Below are positions 32,371-44,030 of a DNA stretch of 49,268 nucleotides, piece after piece. The stretch comes from Reticulitermes lucifugus (taxonomy: Eukaryota; Arthropoda; Insecta; Blattodea; Rhinotermitidae). Numbering within the stretch: the first letter of the stretch is position 1; the number at the start of each line of letters is the position of its first letter. The notes under the pieces are model-generated. The model made no database searches, was not told the origin of the DNA, and saw only the letters and a program-made list of their open reading frames with translations. Position numbers and translations under genes: made by a program. Location of the stretch: the NCBI GenBank assembly GCA_026260175.1, contig JAKCWW010000634.1, positions 50,334 through 99,601 on the forward strand. The letters are read 5' to 3'.

Positions 32371-32460
32371 TACCTGAAGATGGAGGAAATATTTGACTCA
32401 GAAACTTTTGTACCCACTTATCAGATTATATGCTGTCATAACTGAGGAAATCGAAATTTG
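32371..32460 (+). repeat. GAAACGTTGGTA-family copy
   Basis: CCTGAAGATGGAGGAAATAT, then CAGAAACTTTTGTACCCACT, then TATCAGATTATATGCTGTCATAACTGAGGAAATC (in parts) follows the family consensus over about 90 bases with moderate divergence. Confidence 0.7.
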
Positions 32461-34404
32461 AAACTCCACCGTTGTGGCAAAGCGTATATATGGATATCAC
32501 GTTTAATTAATGTAAATAATATACATATATATATACACACACACAATTTAAGGCATTGTGCTTAAACCTCTACATAGTTGGCTGGCTGCACAAAGTAATA
32601 TGTTCTATTGTGCATGGTTCTACTTTACCTTCCTTAAACCTATATTCTCTTACTGAATGCAATGTACTGTAAGCAATAGGTCATAACTTTGAAAGAAATC
32701 AACCGCTAATGGTCAGTTTTGTGTGATAAGAGCTCATATTACATACAGTAATGGCCCATAAAAGTGCAGCCGCGGAAACCCCTGGGGCGTTGGCCGTACA
32801 AGAGGCAGTATTACAAAACCTGTTGTTTTTAAAATAGGAGCGTTCGAAACTTCACCACACCCATATAAAACTTTACCATTAGGGCGTCATCTTTTATTTG
32901 CTCATTACAGCAAGTAGCCTGCGTGAAGAGACATGTCCGAACAGTTCCGGTATCCGCGAAAAGAAAATAATATTTAGGAATACTAATAAGTTTAAAGTGA
33001 AACGAAACGGGAGAGAATTGAATGTCACTGAATGTCATTAAGCCCAAACTTCGACATATAATAACGATAATAATAATAATAATAATACCTATACAGTCAG
33101 AAAATTTTGAATTGAAAGAAAGTTGAAGAGCAAATTATTTCAGTCCATTATTCCCCAAAGCAGACAGCTAAATTTATAGTTGGGCTGCATCAGATTTGTA
33201 ATATTAATAAACCCTTCAAGTGACTTTTGCCAGTTTTACTTTTACGAAATAAAAATTATTAATGAAAGGTAAGAGTGATAATGATTAGCAACACCAATAA
33301 GAAAAATGGGGACTAATAATAATGGATTGAAATCTCTTTAGTTAAAATCCATATACGGGCATCTGAGAACACAGACTTTAGAAGCGCATGTATTCCAACA
33401 TTATCTAAGATATAAACCTGTTAACGTTTCTTTCAATATAAACTTCTATTTGATAATTTATAACTGTCATTGCATTTTGTCGAATAGACTATAATGCAAA
33501 TATTTTCCACAAAATTCTATTTACTTAATTTCAAACCTAACATGTATTTCATTAGCACGCCAAAGACAATGTCTTTACCAAAATTATTTATAATATAGCG
33601 GCAGTTCTATTGATAACGAAGATTTACGCGAAGATAAACACTGACTGGTCATTACCATGTAGAAGGTTTCCACTTAACGAAAAGTACTCAACTAAACAAA
33701 TATTTCATTACGGTCTAATTAACTACATTTATAAAATACTGAATATATTTTATAAGTGTATAACTGAGGTTTGATAATTTTTAAACCTTAAATAATTCGA
33801 TTTCACATTATGTTCGTGACAGAATTACATCTGCGTAAATAAGGTAGACCTTTATTATTATTGGCCATTGGCTGTAACATCGGCATAAGAAATAAGGATA
33901 TTTTTATCACTCTTGCACACTATACTACCATGTGTTAGCGCTAACCTAGTGTGAGTCTGAGTTGATATGATGTGCCGCGTCTTGACAATTAATGAACGCG
34001 AGGCTCATCAATTTGACGACACGCCACGAGCTCATGCTGCGACTAATCAGCGCGGAATGCAGAGCCATGCATTAACTGTACAGTGTAAACAATGCAAAAC
34101 TGCACAATTACTTAACACTTTAAGCAAACACATGGGTTCAATAAAATCTTCAGCAAACTTTTCAAATAAAACCCATACCACACTACAGGCAATTTAACAA
34201 CTAATTGAAACATGGAGGGACAGAGAGTAGGTATTGAGGAAATAAGAAAACTTATGAATATTTGGTATGGCAACCTTTATACCAAACGCCGCTTCAGAAG
34301 CGTAAATGCAGAGGAAAGAAAGTCAAAGAAAATGTATCCGGTACTTAATTAAGCATCTCGATGTAAAGACATGCGGGGAGTTGAAATATTACTTGAGGCG
34401 TAGC
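32461..34404. other. Featureless apart from short microsatellites
   Basis: Short TA/CA compound run at 32521-32545 and an ATA run at 33063-33087. The rest is AT-rich sequence with only chance frames of about 70 codons. Confidence 0.55.
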
Positions 34405-34646
34405 AGTCCTAGTCGAGCTTAGGCCGCCTCTTTGTTGTGGTTTCGAGATCACACACAATTAGACACACCACCCTCCATAGGACTCCTCTGGACGAGGGAT
34501 CGGCCCGTCGCAGAATCCTCTATCTGACAAAACACAACAATCAAAAAAGACAGATATAAAAGTCCCCGGCGGGATTCAAACCCGCAATCGCAGTAAGCGA
34601 GTGGCCTCAGTCCGACGCCTTAATCCGCGCGGCCACTGGGATCGGC
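34405..34646 (-). mobile_element. SINE-A, third copy
   Basis: The minus strand begins GCCGATCCCAGTGGCCGCGC, continues GGATTAAGGCGTCGGACT, and has a B box GGGTTTGAATCCCGCC at 34568-34583. The body runs to about 34405, including TCCTCGT... equivalents shared with the 24.5-kb copy. The head aligns well with a tRNA-Leu gene through GGCC-GCGG-TAAGGCG-GACT. No poly-A tail or clear target duplication remains. Confidence 0.87.
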
Positions 34647-34679
34647 ATCTACGTATATTACGAGTATATACTAGATCCA

Positions 34680-34750
34680 CATTGAGGTTCCCCGAAATAT
34701 TTGTATCCATCTACTAGACTACACGGTGTCATAACAGAGAAGATCACAAA
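34680..34750 (+). repeat. GAAACGTTGGTA-family copy
   Basis: GAGGTTCCCCGAAATATTTG, then TATCCATCTACTAGACTACA, then CGGTGTCATAACAGAGAAGA matches the family core and the CAGACTACACGGTGTCATA block. It lies 34 bp beyond the SINE-A head. Confidence 0.75.
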
Positions 34751-35578
34751 TGTCTCTATAGTCAATAGTCCTGTATAATGTTCATTATTAAACTACGCAT
34801 TTCAAAATAAAGACCAGAATACTGAATGTAATTTGTAAAGATAAATGCTGAATTTCAGGTGAAAGTATTTATTTCACACAGCAAGGATCAATTTCATCCG
34901 AACAGTGTCCATTTATTTCGTTGTTCAAAGATAAAACATGTTATTATTTGCTGGACATATACCATATGAGACTAGGACAGCTGCTTTTTCTTCCGACTGG
35001 CCACACGTTTTCATTGTTTTACCATCGACGTTGGGAAATTAGTAATAAAAGGATTAGCAAGGAATTAAACGTGTTTAATTTAACAAATAAAACCAGGAAT
35101 AGCACAAATAACTAAATAGACTGCGTTGAAAGTATGGAGCCTTACTGTATAACTAGAGAAATAATTAATTATATATAAACTAACGCCATGTTAGTAGAGT
35201 TTTTGGTAATCTCATAACCAGTTATTTCTTTTCCCTTGCTGCAAATATTCCAAGAATATTCAGGAAAATTTTGCGAATGTAAAACAAATAGCAATTGTAC
35301 ATCTTGTAGCTTTATTTCCTCTATAAGTAATTACAACGAAAAACTTTAAATAAAGCAAATGACGCAAATAAAACAACGGCACAATAACAAGTGGTACATT
35401 TTACTCTTATTTGTATGTTCATTCAGTTCTATTGCCTCTCACCGCAAAGTCCAGGGAAATAAACACAGATTTTGGAAGGATGAAACCTATGGGTTATGCA
35501 TTATTGTAAGCGTCGGGTTTTGATTCGTATTCATATAATATTTTTTTCCAATCAAGTTATTTTCTATTATGATTAGTG
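34751..35578. other. No recognisable feature
   Basis: AT-rich with one 64-codon plus frame (34921-35115) lacking motifs. Nothing else seen. Confidence 0.6.
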
Positions 35579-35650
35579 AAAGGTAAAGGTAAATTTGTCT
35601 CTATGAAATGCAATGAAGGCTAAGGACACGGTGGAAACATTGCTCCACTC
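35579..35650 (+). repeat. SINE-C end fragment
   Basis: GAAAGGTAAAGGTAAATTTG followed by a TGCAATGAAGGCTAAGG segment resembles the GGTAAAG-start end of SINE-C. Only about 70 bases remain. Confidence 0.4.
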
Positions 35651-35666
35651 ATTCATGATTTCTGTA

Positions 35667-35801
35667 TTCATTCATTCATTCTGTAGTCTTACTTACAAGA
35701 CAGGTCCATAGCCTCTTCCAAAGCAAGTTATCCACAGAGTGCGATCTAGTGCTCCTTTCAATTTCCAGTACCTTCTTGTTTCCTTAAGGTCATCCAGTAT
35801 A
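35667..35801 (-). pseudogene. LINE-A 3' end, third copy
   Basis: The minus strand reads TACTGGATGACCTTAAGGAA, then GGTACTGGAAATTGAAAGGA, then TTTGGAAGAGGCTATGGACC and a tail GAATGAATGAATGAATAC. It follows the other two copies closely, with the TGG codon of YWKLK intact. A four-base insertion (TAAG) near GTCTTGTAAGTAAGAC disrupts the last codons. Only the last 35 or so codons remain. Confidence 0.85.
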
Positions 35802-36465
35802 TTTCTGTGTTATATGGAAGTAAATTTCCATTGTTTCGCAGTGGCCGACTTACCCCCCTCTCCCAGGGAAAATGCTCCCAGCACCTATTGGACGGGTCGC
35901 GGGGTCGGTTCAGACAGTTTCGAGAAGAGAAGAATTTCTTGTCTCTGCCGAAAAACGAACCAAGATTCCTCGGTAAACCTGCCCTTTACCCAGACAATAT
36001 GAAGATAATGCTATCCCTGCTGTAACTATAACCCGCTCCGAGGCTAAAGTTTGTCCTTTCACCTTGTCAGTGAAAGCCGGTTTGTGAGAAGATATGATAG
36101 GACAGAATGAAAACAACACGGTCGACAAAGTCGAAAACCCCAGTAAAGTCTGTTCCTGTTTAACATCCTCACAATTTTCTCAGGTTGATGAGAGTGTTTT
36201 AATGCTTTCTCTGAATTCTGATTATATGATTTTGAGTAGATTTTTTTCGAAAATCATGCCGCGCCTTTTCTGGAATGGAATCCCGGAATATTTAAAAACT
36301 TGGGAACACCCGGTCTTCTGTTTGCAATATCTGGAAATAGTCAGCCCAGCAATCTTCTATGTATTTGATTTAGTTCGCGAATTGTATAAAGCAAAACATC
36401 AGTAATATGGATTAAATAATATGGCACAATGACGCCGATATTAAATTTATAGTTTTTAAGCCTGC
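35802..36465. other. No recognisable feature
   Basis: Overlapping frames on both strands at 35.7-36.4 kb include a 103-codon plus frame (36094-36405) starting MIGQNENNTVDK. It has no domain I recognise, no repeat match and no flanking splice or promoter signal that would support it. Confidence 0.45.
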
Positions 36466-36545
36466 TTGGGGGGGTGGGGGTTAGAGACAGCCACTGAGAA
36501 CGCCAGTTGCTGGCCTCCCAGCGCGCAAGCGCGCGTTGCAGCAGG
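36466..36545. other. GC-rich block with GCGCGC dyad
   Basis: A G-run (TTGGGGGGGTGGGGG) followed by CAGCGCGCAAGCGCGCGTTG near 36520-36540. GCGCGC-AA-GCGCGC is a small self-complementary hairpin. It stands out from the AT-rich flanks. Function unknown. Confidence 0.6.
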
Positions 36546-39539
36546 AACCCAGAACCATGTTTATTTACAAATTTAACACTTTGTTAACTATGTAAATGCA
36601 GATGTACTTTTTACATTACAAAATGGATGTAACTTAGATTAAGTCCATCGCTATTTAAACAGCCAGTCACACCACCACCAACCCAGTCACGTGACCAAGC
36701 TGTTGCAGACTTCAAAACTCCTCCTTTTTCACATTTTTTGTTTCATTCTTTCAGTAATATAATATTATCTGTACAGAAATACAAAAATTCTATTGGTCAC
36801 ACGCTGAAATGTAATAGCACTTAATAGCATGCTTTGGTGGACAGACAGACAGACAGACGGACGCATCCGGAGTCTCTTCTGTGTCCGTCGAGCTCCAATG
36901 ATTTCCATACATCACTGCATCATAATTACGCATATTACACGGCTCCTTGTTGCATAAAGCGATAACAAAATGGTGGCACAAGTGATATTCACATTAGTAG
37001 GCGTATGCTGTTTGCAGCTGAATGCTCGCCAAATTCTTTCTTCAATCTTTCCAAATGTTCCTACTCTTATACACGTTCCACATATTTCACGTTCGTCACA
37101 ACGTAACGCCTTTTAAATCACTAGCATTTCCTTTCACCTTCTTTTTATACACCGTTGCAACTGATAGCATCTTTATGGATATACTCTGAAATATCACTGA
37201 TTGAAAACAGACCCACAATGAGCCAGCAGCGATAACTAATTAGCAACATCAAAGAAAAAATGATTATTTATTACCATATTCCAAAACCATGGGTAGAAAT
37301 AAGCAGCAGGTAGCTATTTGTTTAATCGAAGATACCTTACTGTTAATAAAATTAAATTTTCCTTACCTGGAACACAAAAATGAGGCAGTACTTCCCCTTC
37401 CGAGAAATTCAGTCCAGTGCATATTTAACATATTTATCTACATATTGGTCAATTTTAATATTATCCTGCTGCCTGAGACTAGGGTTTTCTGTCACATTTC
37501 AGTCAAATTATTTTTTTCCGTTCTGTAAGCATTTGCCTATGGCTAATGTAAATATTGTATATTCTATATACAGTTACGAAGCCTGATAATATACTGATGG
37601 TTTTCGACCGAAACCTGCCATGTATGTAGATTATTGCAACAGTAAAATATGTATAAGTGGGTAAATATTCTGAGCGCTTGTGTAAATTCTTTACAAGAAC
37701 AATTCCTTTACAGATGCAATTACCTTTCCTAAATTGCTCTTTCAGTAATTTGACAATATGATCCTTAATGTCACTAAATTAATTTTATGGAAAATTCGTC
37801 TCATAAAATGGCATGCATTTTTATTACACTATCCTACATAAAAAAAATTTTGTTTTAATTTTCTATGAACATTAATTTTTCTTGGACCGTATCACACAGA
37901 AGGTGGTCTTGCATTAAACGTCATAAGAAATAAATCATCGCGTTTTCAGTGTGCTCCATGTAGACGTTTAGTCATTGTTTGTTTAACGACGTCTGCAGTA
38001 GATTTTAATACATAGTGTCGAAAGATACAGTGATGAGTAATTATAAATTTGGAAGGAATGTTGAAGGAAGCGATCATGACCTAATGTCAGTCATGATTCT
38101 GGCATTTTTCTGGCGGTACTACTAAAAACCACGACAACCGCCCACAACAGCACATCTCAGGATGGAAAACCTGCCGAATAGGCAGTTACTACGTCTTCTG
38201 GTGAATTTGGTGATTACTTTCATTCACACACGAAATTCCATAACGTGCTTTGAAGGAATCCAGTTTCCTGATTTATTTACAGCTATGGCAAACAAACATA
38301 AAGGTAAAGCCTCTGACATTCCTTCGCACTGTGGCACTTGCTATGTGAAACAAAGTCTTGAAACGCTCAATCATTTTAGAGCTTTCCTTTGTCATTCCTT
38401 CCATGCAAGGGCGGAGACCACTTTTTGAAATTCGTCCATTCATCCTCCCTAACAAGTAAGTAATTTCACATTTGAAGTGACACTACAGTTCAACTGATCA
38501 GGCTTCCTTGCGTAAATAAAAAAAACTACCGTATTTATAAAATGTCTGTTAGTATTTCAACCAGGATAATCTTGAAATTTCAGTCTATAGCTACAGTTTC
38601 AACGGATAATTCCAAACTTAAATACTTTATCCTTTGATGGATTTTGAAATTGCCATTGTACTCAGTATTTTTCTGAAAAGATCGAGACTATAACACGGAG
38701 TGTCTGATATTGCTCGCATCTTTCTTCCTGTTCCTATTACCAGTGATGATAACAAACACAACTATCATAGCCGCATTCGTTTAGGCTTAGAGGCCTAAAG
38801 TATTCATACTTACAGCAGAATGGTGTGACATTGAGGCTTAAATTGTTGGCAGTGGTTCTCTCATTGTAGATCTTGTGCACAGCAATGTAGATGGGAAAGT
38901 TTAAAACAGAAGTGCTAAGAAATTCTCCTCTGCTTCCCGGAAAAGTAAGCGAAGAGTACCAAGTTCAGACAGAAGTTTAGAAAAATAAGTTCGAAAAAGT
39001 ATTTTTCGTCACCATTGCCGTCTTATATTTTTGGCGCTAAAGGTCGGATTGAGCTTTGTTTGTCCTAAGAGTTTTAAGTGCTTTGAGTAGGAAATTCTTC
39101 TGAAAATATTTCAAACTTTAGATCCTACTTCAGAGAAAACACGCTATGTCTCCGTTACTGCGATCGTTTAGGGAAATAATCACTATTTACTCTGGAAGTC
39201 ATTAGGAAGCCAGTACATTGTGTGGGCAAAGATCGGAATTTCGTAACATAAACTAGGTTGTGTATGTAGCAGACGCTATTTTTTTAAGACATCAGTTTTT
39301 CTGTATCCTCATTAAGAGAGGCGATGTGATTCTATGCATGGAAAATAAGACCCTATCAAGACACATATCATCACAGAAAATCAAAAGCAGGCTTGCATTT
39401 CCAGAGTGAAATTCAAACCTCATTCTCAAAAATGTAAATTGCGTGATGATAAGTAAAGTTATTTCTTACATGAAAATTACGGCCTTTCTGCGACGTGAGG
39501 CGCTGAATTTTGGTCACTGACTACCAAACTACACAAATT
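36546..39539. other. Featureless apart from (AGAC)n
   Basis: A short AGAC run lies at 36838-36857. Otherwise AT-rich with overlapping chance frames of 60-88 codons at 36.8, 37.3 and 38.2 kb. No repeat copy recognised. Confidence 0.5.
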
Positions 39540-39635
39540 CTGGAGAAGAAGGTAACCTGTTCCTCAGGAACTTTGGTGCCATGTACCAAACTACACGTTG
39601 TCACAGTCTAGAAGAACCTAATTTTCATATTCACG
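39540..39635 (+). repeat. GAAACGTTGGTA-family copy
   Basis: GGAGAAGAAGGTAACCTGTT, CCTCAGGAACTTTGGTGCCA, TGTACCAAACTACACGTTGT, CACAGTCTAGAAGAACC follow the family blocks in order. Confidence 0.7.
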
Positions 39636-40744
39636 GCTGGGAGAACCTCAACATTCAAGACAGTTTTTAGACCAAAGTGTTCCCTCTGGCTCATTACCCC
39701 AAAGTGCGCCTTGGCCTAACCTGTTGAAGAGATTTTTTAGATTCATGTTAAGAGGAAGAATATAGGATCTTCGCAAGGCTTGCGGCATGCTGGAATAGTA
39801 AAATGAAAAAGGCGAAAGAAAAGCGAAACCAAGATATATAAGAAAACCGCGAGGCTGGTGTATATTTAAATCGCCTAGTTACGGGACTGGGATCGTAGCT
39901 TATCTACTGCACTTAATTTAAACTGAAAGATTTGTTGCCTACAGTGTGTGCAATTTTCCGAATTATTGTGTCCCATCTTTATAGAAGTGCAGTTTTTAAT
40001 TACAAATTCGACTGTTGTTTTTATAACAAAAATTGTTCGTTTTAGTTACGAAATTTTATTATCATCAAAATTAAAATATTCTAAAATATAATTACGGGTT
40101 GATTCGTAAATATTGCCTATGTTTGGGAGCTATTTGCTGCATCAATCTTTAGGGTCATCACAGTATTTTATTAGGTTATAACCCAGTTGACACGGCGTCA
40201 TATTAAAGAAGACTTTAACCTTTATCAATACTGCCACAAAAATATCCAATCTCGCATTTCTTTCACAGTTTTACGCAAAATCCTGCCATTGCAGCTAAAA
40301 GACAACAGTCCTCAATATCATATTTGTATGATTCATTTTGATTTTAGGCTGTATATTATCTACTCCTAGATGCTATGCGTTGTCTAGAGGTTTACGTTGA
40401 CAAATATATCTTCATTTGTTAAATTTTTATACGTTAAATTTAAGACATCACTATAAATATTGACGTATAAAAATTAAATATGTCACTATCATATATATAT
40501 ATATATTGAATGCTTCTTCTTGTTGATGTTTCTTTATGATTAAATTGTAAAAGAATTGTTTTGTGTGTTGAGCTCAACATTTCGAGAGGATTTTGAAGAA
40601 TTGTTTTCTTGAAGATTGCGATCTTCGTAAACATGACACAGTGTAGCCTATAGATAATAACCTTTCCGAGGAATCTACGGCCGCCATCATTCGCCACTCT
40701 CTCATTCCTAAATTTTATCCTTAAAATCGAGGCAAAACATTCCT
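39636..40744. other. Mostly featureless; partial core-family end
   Basis: GTTGACACGGCGTCATATTA then AAGAAGACTTTAACC at 40187-40221 matches only the right part of the core family. A TA run lies at 40491-40506. An 85-codon minus frame (40440-40697) has no motif. Confidence 0.5.
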
Positions 40745-40815
40745 CTGAAACGTTGATAATAATCCACTGAACTACACGGCGTCACATCCAAGAATGTCTT
40801 TACTGATTATGTCAT
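40745..40815 (+). repeat. GAAACGTTGGTA-family copy
   Basis: CTGAAACGTTGATAATAATC, CACTGAACTACACGGCGTCA, CATCCAAGAATGTCTT follows the core and CTACACGGCGTCA blocks. Confidence 0.75.
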
Positions 40816-40908
40816 GAGAAAATCAAATATTATCCTATTCGTTGAAAATAAGGCTCTGTATGAAAATGATTATGGAAATTCAAATGATTTTGCATTCGTT
40901 ACGTAAAT

Positions 40909-40910
40909 TA

Positions 40911-40946
<36 letters not shown>

Positions 40947-40980
40947 GTAGTAGTGTTTATATGTATGTATGTATGTATAT
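40909..40980. repeat. (TAG)n and (TATG)n microsatellites
   Basis: TAG trinucleotides at about 40909-40953 with one ATTAG interruption, then TATG tetranucleotides at about 40959-40978. Poly-Thr in a minus frame is a by-product. Confidence 0.95.
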
Positions 40981-41345
40981 GTGTGTAAGCTGCAATCAAA
41001 ACCTCCTGTTTCTTGAAAATATAAAACATTACGTCACTTTGACTTGACACATCACAATACCATGAAATCACTTACACTTCACTTTAGTCACTCAACACAC
41101 TTACGAAACGCACTTACGCACCCGAGAAGATCGGATTGGAAACTGATTGTCCGGTCAGAACACACACGTACGTGCGTGTGTTTAATGTTTATAAAAAGAA
41201 AACACCACTCACTGAAGTGGAGGGGGGGGGTCCATCTGGGCAAGTTAGGGCAATACTGGTAAATGAAAGAGGAAAAAATACCCCGAAGTTTTTATTTGTA
41301 CATTTGATAATAAAGGAGGAAACGAGTTTTGAGGTAGGTACTGTC
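40981..41345. other. No recognisable feature
   Basis: Chance overlapping frames on both strands. A run of eight G lies at 41222-41230. Palindromic ACACGTACGTGCGTGTG lies near 41164. Nothing else seen. Confidence 0.5.
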
Positions 41346-41434
41346 GCAAGACTCGTTTGACCACTGAAGTCCAGTCCACAGTATAAAGAGTGTGTGACAG
41401 AGAGAGAGAGAGCGACTAAGGAGTCCAGTTTTAC

Positions 41435-42335
41435 TACAAAGGGGACTTTGGTGAAAAAAGGGAACATGTTGCGTTAACAAAGAAGAGGTTTTGAGCTGAA
41501 ACCCATTTGAAGTCTTTGAACAAAACATAGAATGTTTGGTAGTGCAATGCAGACCGAGCAATATAAGAATTTTTCAGGCACATTGTGGGCCGTGTTCAAT
41601 ATTGTAACTTTGCGTGTGTAAATACCCAATCTTCACCCCCGGTCTCTTTGACATTGAAGAAAGGCAGCATTTAACTCCGAAAAGTTGGGAGCACAACCAA
41701 GTTCCACAAGGCGCCATCACCCACAAACGTAAATATTATCATTAGGACCTGATTAGAACACTGGCTGGCTAAGTCTGTTAAGAGACCAAATTTAATAGGA
41801 ATCATATCAACATAAATTCCAAATAATATGTCAAAACTGAACAGTACTCTTGCCTGTAACTCAGTCTGGCGTTACACATGATCCTGAGCCAGTTTAATCT
41901 AACACGCCGAATTATATCTTGTGGGGTCCCATGGATCACTTCGGTGAAACGGTCATAAACTTTTCAAAATCACAAAATATATTTCTTAACCAGCTGCTTC
42001 TTAAGGAAGCCTATGGAGTTGGTTAAAGCACAGCGGTAACTATATGTACCACCTGCTATAATATTAAGGACACCTGCATTTTTCTCCACACGTATTTATG
42101 AGTATCATATTATTCTCTGTATAAACACTGATTTTTATTCCAAAAACACTACCTTAACTCTTTTAAAAATGGACACGGTCTCCATTTTCTGTGATGTAGG
42201 AACTCAGTTTTATATATCGTGTAAAAGATCGTCAGTCTTCAAGCGCTAACATGTGCTGTTTTTACTTCAAACAGTCGGTTGAGCGGTGAACCCATACACA
42301 ACCCTTCATTTAATATGTTCTGTCCCTTTTTACCT
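41435..42335. other. No recognisable feature between motif copies
   Basis: AT-rich sequence between the first two motif copies. I see no further repeat structure. Confidence 0.5.
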
Positions 42336-43244
42336 TCAAGACTTGTTTGACCACTAAGTCCAGTTAGAATTCTTCTAAAGCAGGGTCCGTCCATTCTCCA
42401 TTCTGTACATGTTTTATGTACCCAACGTGTATTTGAATTCGTAAAGAGTTTTATCGTGTGGCTGATACAAGACCAGTTTGACCACTATAGTTCCGTTGTG
42501 TAGCAAAAAAAAAAAATACGGAGTCCAGTTGAAACCATCACAGTATTCCCCGTCTTCTTTAGGAAGTGAAATATGACAGGATTTATACCTCACCACCAGT
42601 CCTTCCACCCTTTTCTCACTTTCTGCCGACCCAGAAGACCAGTTTGACCACCAGCGTCCAGTAATATGACGTCAGTATTCCGACCCTTCGCCCCTAGCGA
42701 CATGTATGACCACCACACTCTAAATATCTGATGAAAAATATAGCTAAGGAGTATTAACATGTCTGTCTTTCTCACTCACGTTGTATTCGGAAGTGGTGTG
42801 TTTAAATGCACTGGGGCGGGGTAGAAGTGCATCTTCTACTTATCTCTTTAAAGAAGAAAGTGAATTTTTCCGTATCAGACACTGGTTTGACCGGTAAGGG
42901 CCAGAAGATGTTTATAGGGGTAAGAATTACAGGCTAATGCCACGTGCGATGGTTTTGTAGTCCCCAGGCTTTAAGGAAAATATATTTCCAGGCGACATAA
43001 GGCACGTACAATTTTACGTCCTAGCAACAAGAAGAAATCTCCTGATTTTCTTTCAGAAAATTAAAAAAATCTGATATATAGCTAAATTTCATAGTTCCGT
43101 ATAATGTTACTTATAGAGTAATTTCCTGTATGAAGCATTATAGTACAGTTCCGAATCCTTTCTAATAAGGAATATCTCTCATATTATATCATAAATCTAC
43201 AATATAATATCAGATTGCCAACAACTAGTTTTTGGGACATATGT

Positions 43245-43324
43245 ACAGAATGTCGCAAAAGCCATTTGACCCTCGATATTTAATAACACAAAGGCAGCGT
43301 CAAATGACTTTTGGACCATTTTGT
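43245..43324. repeat. Short inverted-repeat element
   Basis: ACAGAATGTCGCAAAAGCCATTTGAC (in parts; 43245-43270) is complementary to 43299-43324 with five mismatches, around a 28-base loop. The ACAG-ATGTC start resembles the ends of mariner-type MITEs, but no TA target duplication is evident. Confidence 0.75.
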
Positions 43325-43819
43325 GTTTTTAGACGTGAATATGTTTGACGGTAGTCAAGCGTTAGAAATTCTATCAAATATTGCAAAGACATCGCCCAGA
43401 TTCTGCCACAAATTTGTGACCTGACGTTTGATTAATTCTAACTTATGACGAAGTACAGTTATGAAATAAAGAAAAACTATTCAACCGATAGCCTATAGTT
43501 ACCGGCACGCAAATAGTCCCGTCAAGGTCAAGCCGCTGACTCACACCCCCGCTCCCCGCCGTTCTGCGTTGTTGCCAGTTCTTTCCCCGAGGCGCAGCTT
43601 CCCTTTTAATTGCACACTCTCTGTCGATAGATTCAAGTGTTGTTTATTTCGGTGTGACAACACTGCGTTCATAGTCATTGACCTCGAAGGGACTATTTTC
43701 GTGCCGGCCACTATAGTAATTATAGTGACTAGGCTACTAGTTGGATGACAGAGCTTAGACTTAAGGAAGATCCCAAATATTCTTTTTATCAAGACAGGCC
43801 CACATTCTCAATTCAGCCT
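43325..43819. other. No recognisable gene; GC-richer block
   Basis: Bases 43500-43590 are GC-richer with several CpGs. A small dyad CACTATA-GTAAT-TATAGTG lies at 43710-43728. No coding signal. Confidence 0.5.
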
Positions 43820-44030
43820 CCTACCCAAGGTGTACTGGAATTACTCTCCCTGTGGGTAAAGCGGTCGGGGCCTAAAGCTGATCACTTACCTCCATTTAAT
43901 GCCACTATTATAAATTCACGGAATTACATCTCCAGTTCGCCATACTTCTTTAATCCGTCGTGCGAAATTAAGCACAAGGAAAATATTACTTTTGCTTTTT
44001 ACCCCCATTATTTGACAACTAGGCCCATTA
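43820..44030 (+). repeat. Dispersed repeat D, second copy
   Basis: Within a 143-codon plus frame (43745-44176), residues 31-90 read LSLWVKRSGPKADHLPPFNA, then YISSSPYFFN and NITFAFYPHYL. These follow the same pattern as the 22.3-kb copy (KADH-P-NA/SAEV-Y-SP-NFTF). The frame is the longest gap-free one in the window, but its middle is repeat-derived and its ends show no conserved feature, so I do not call a gene. Confidence 0.55.

Noticed and set aside
36094..36405. 103-codon plus-strand frame
   Set aside because: No domain, repeat match, promoter or splice support; lengths like this are expected by chance in a 49-kb AT-rich window searched in six frames.
36466..36481. G-run as a G-quadruplex
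   Set aside because: Only two G-runs (seven and five) with a one-base spacer; four separate tracts of three cannot be arranged with normal loops.
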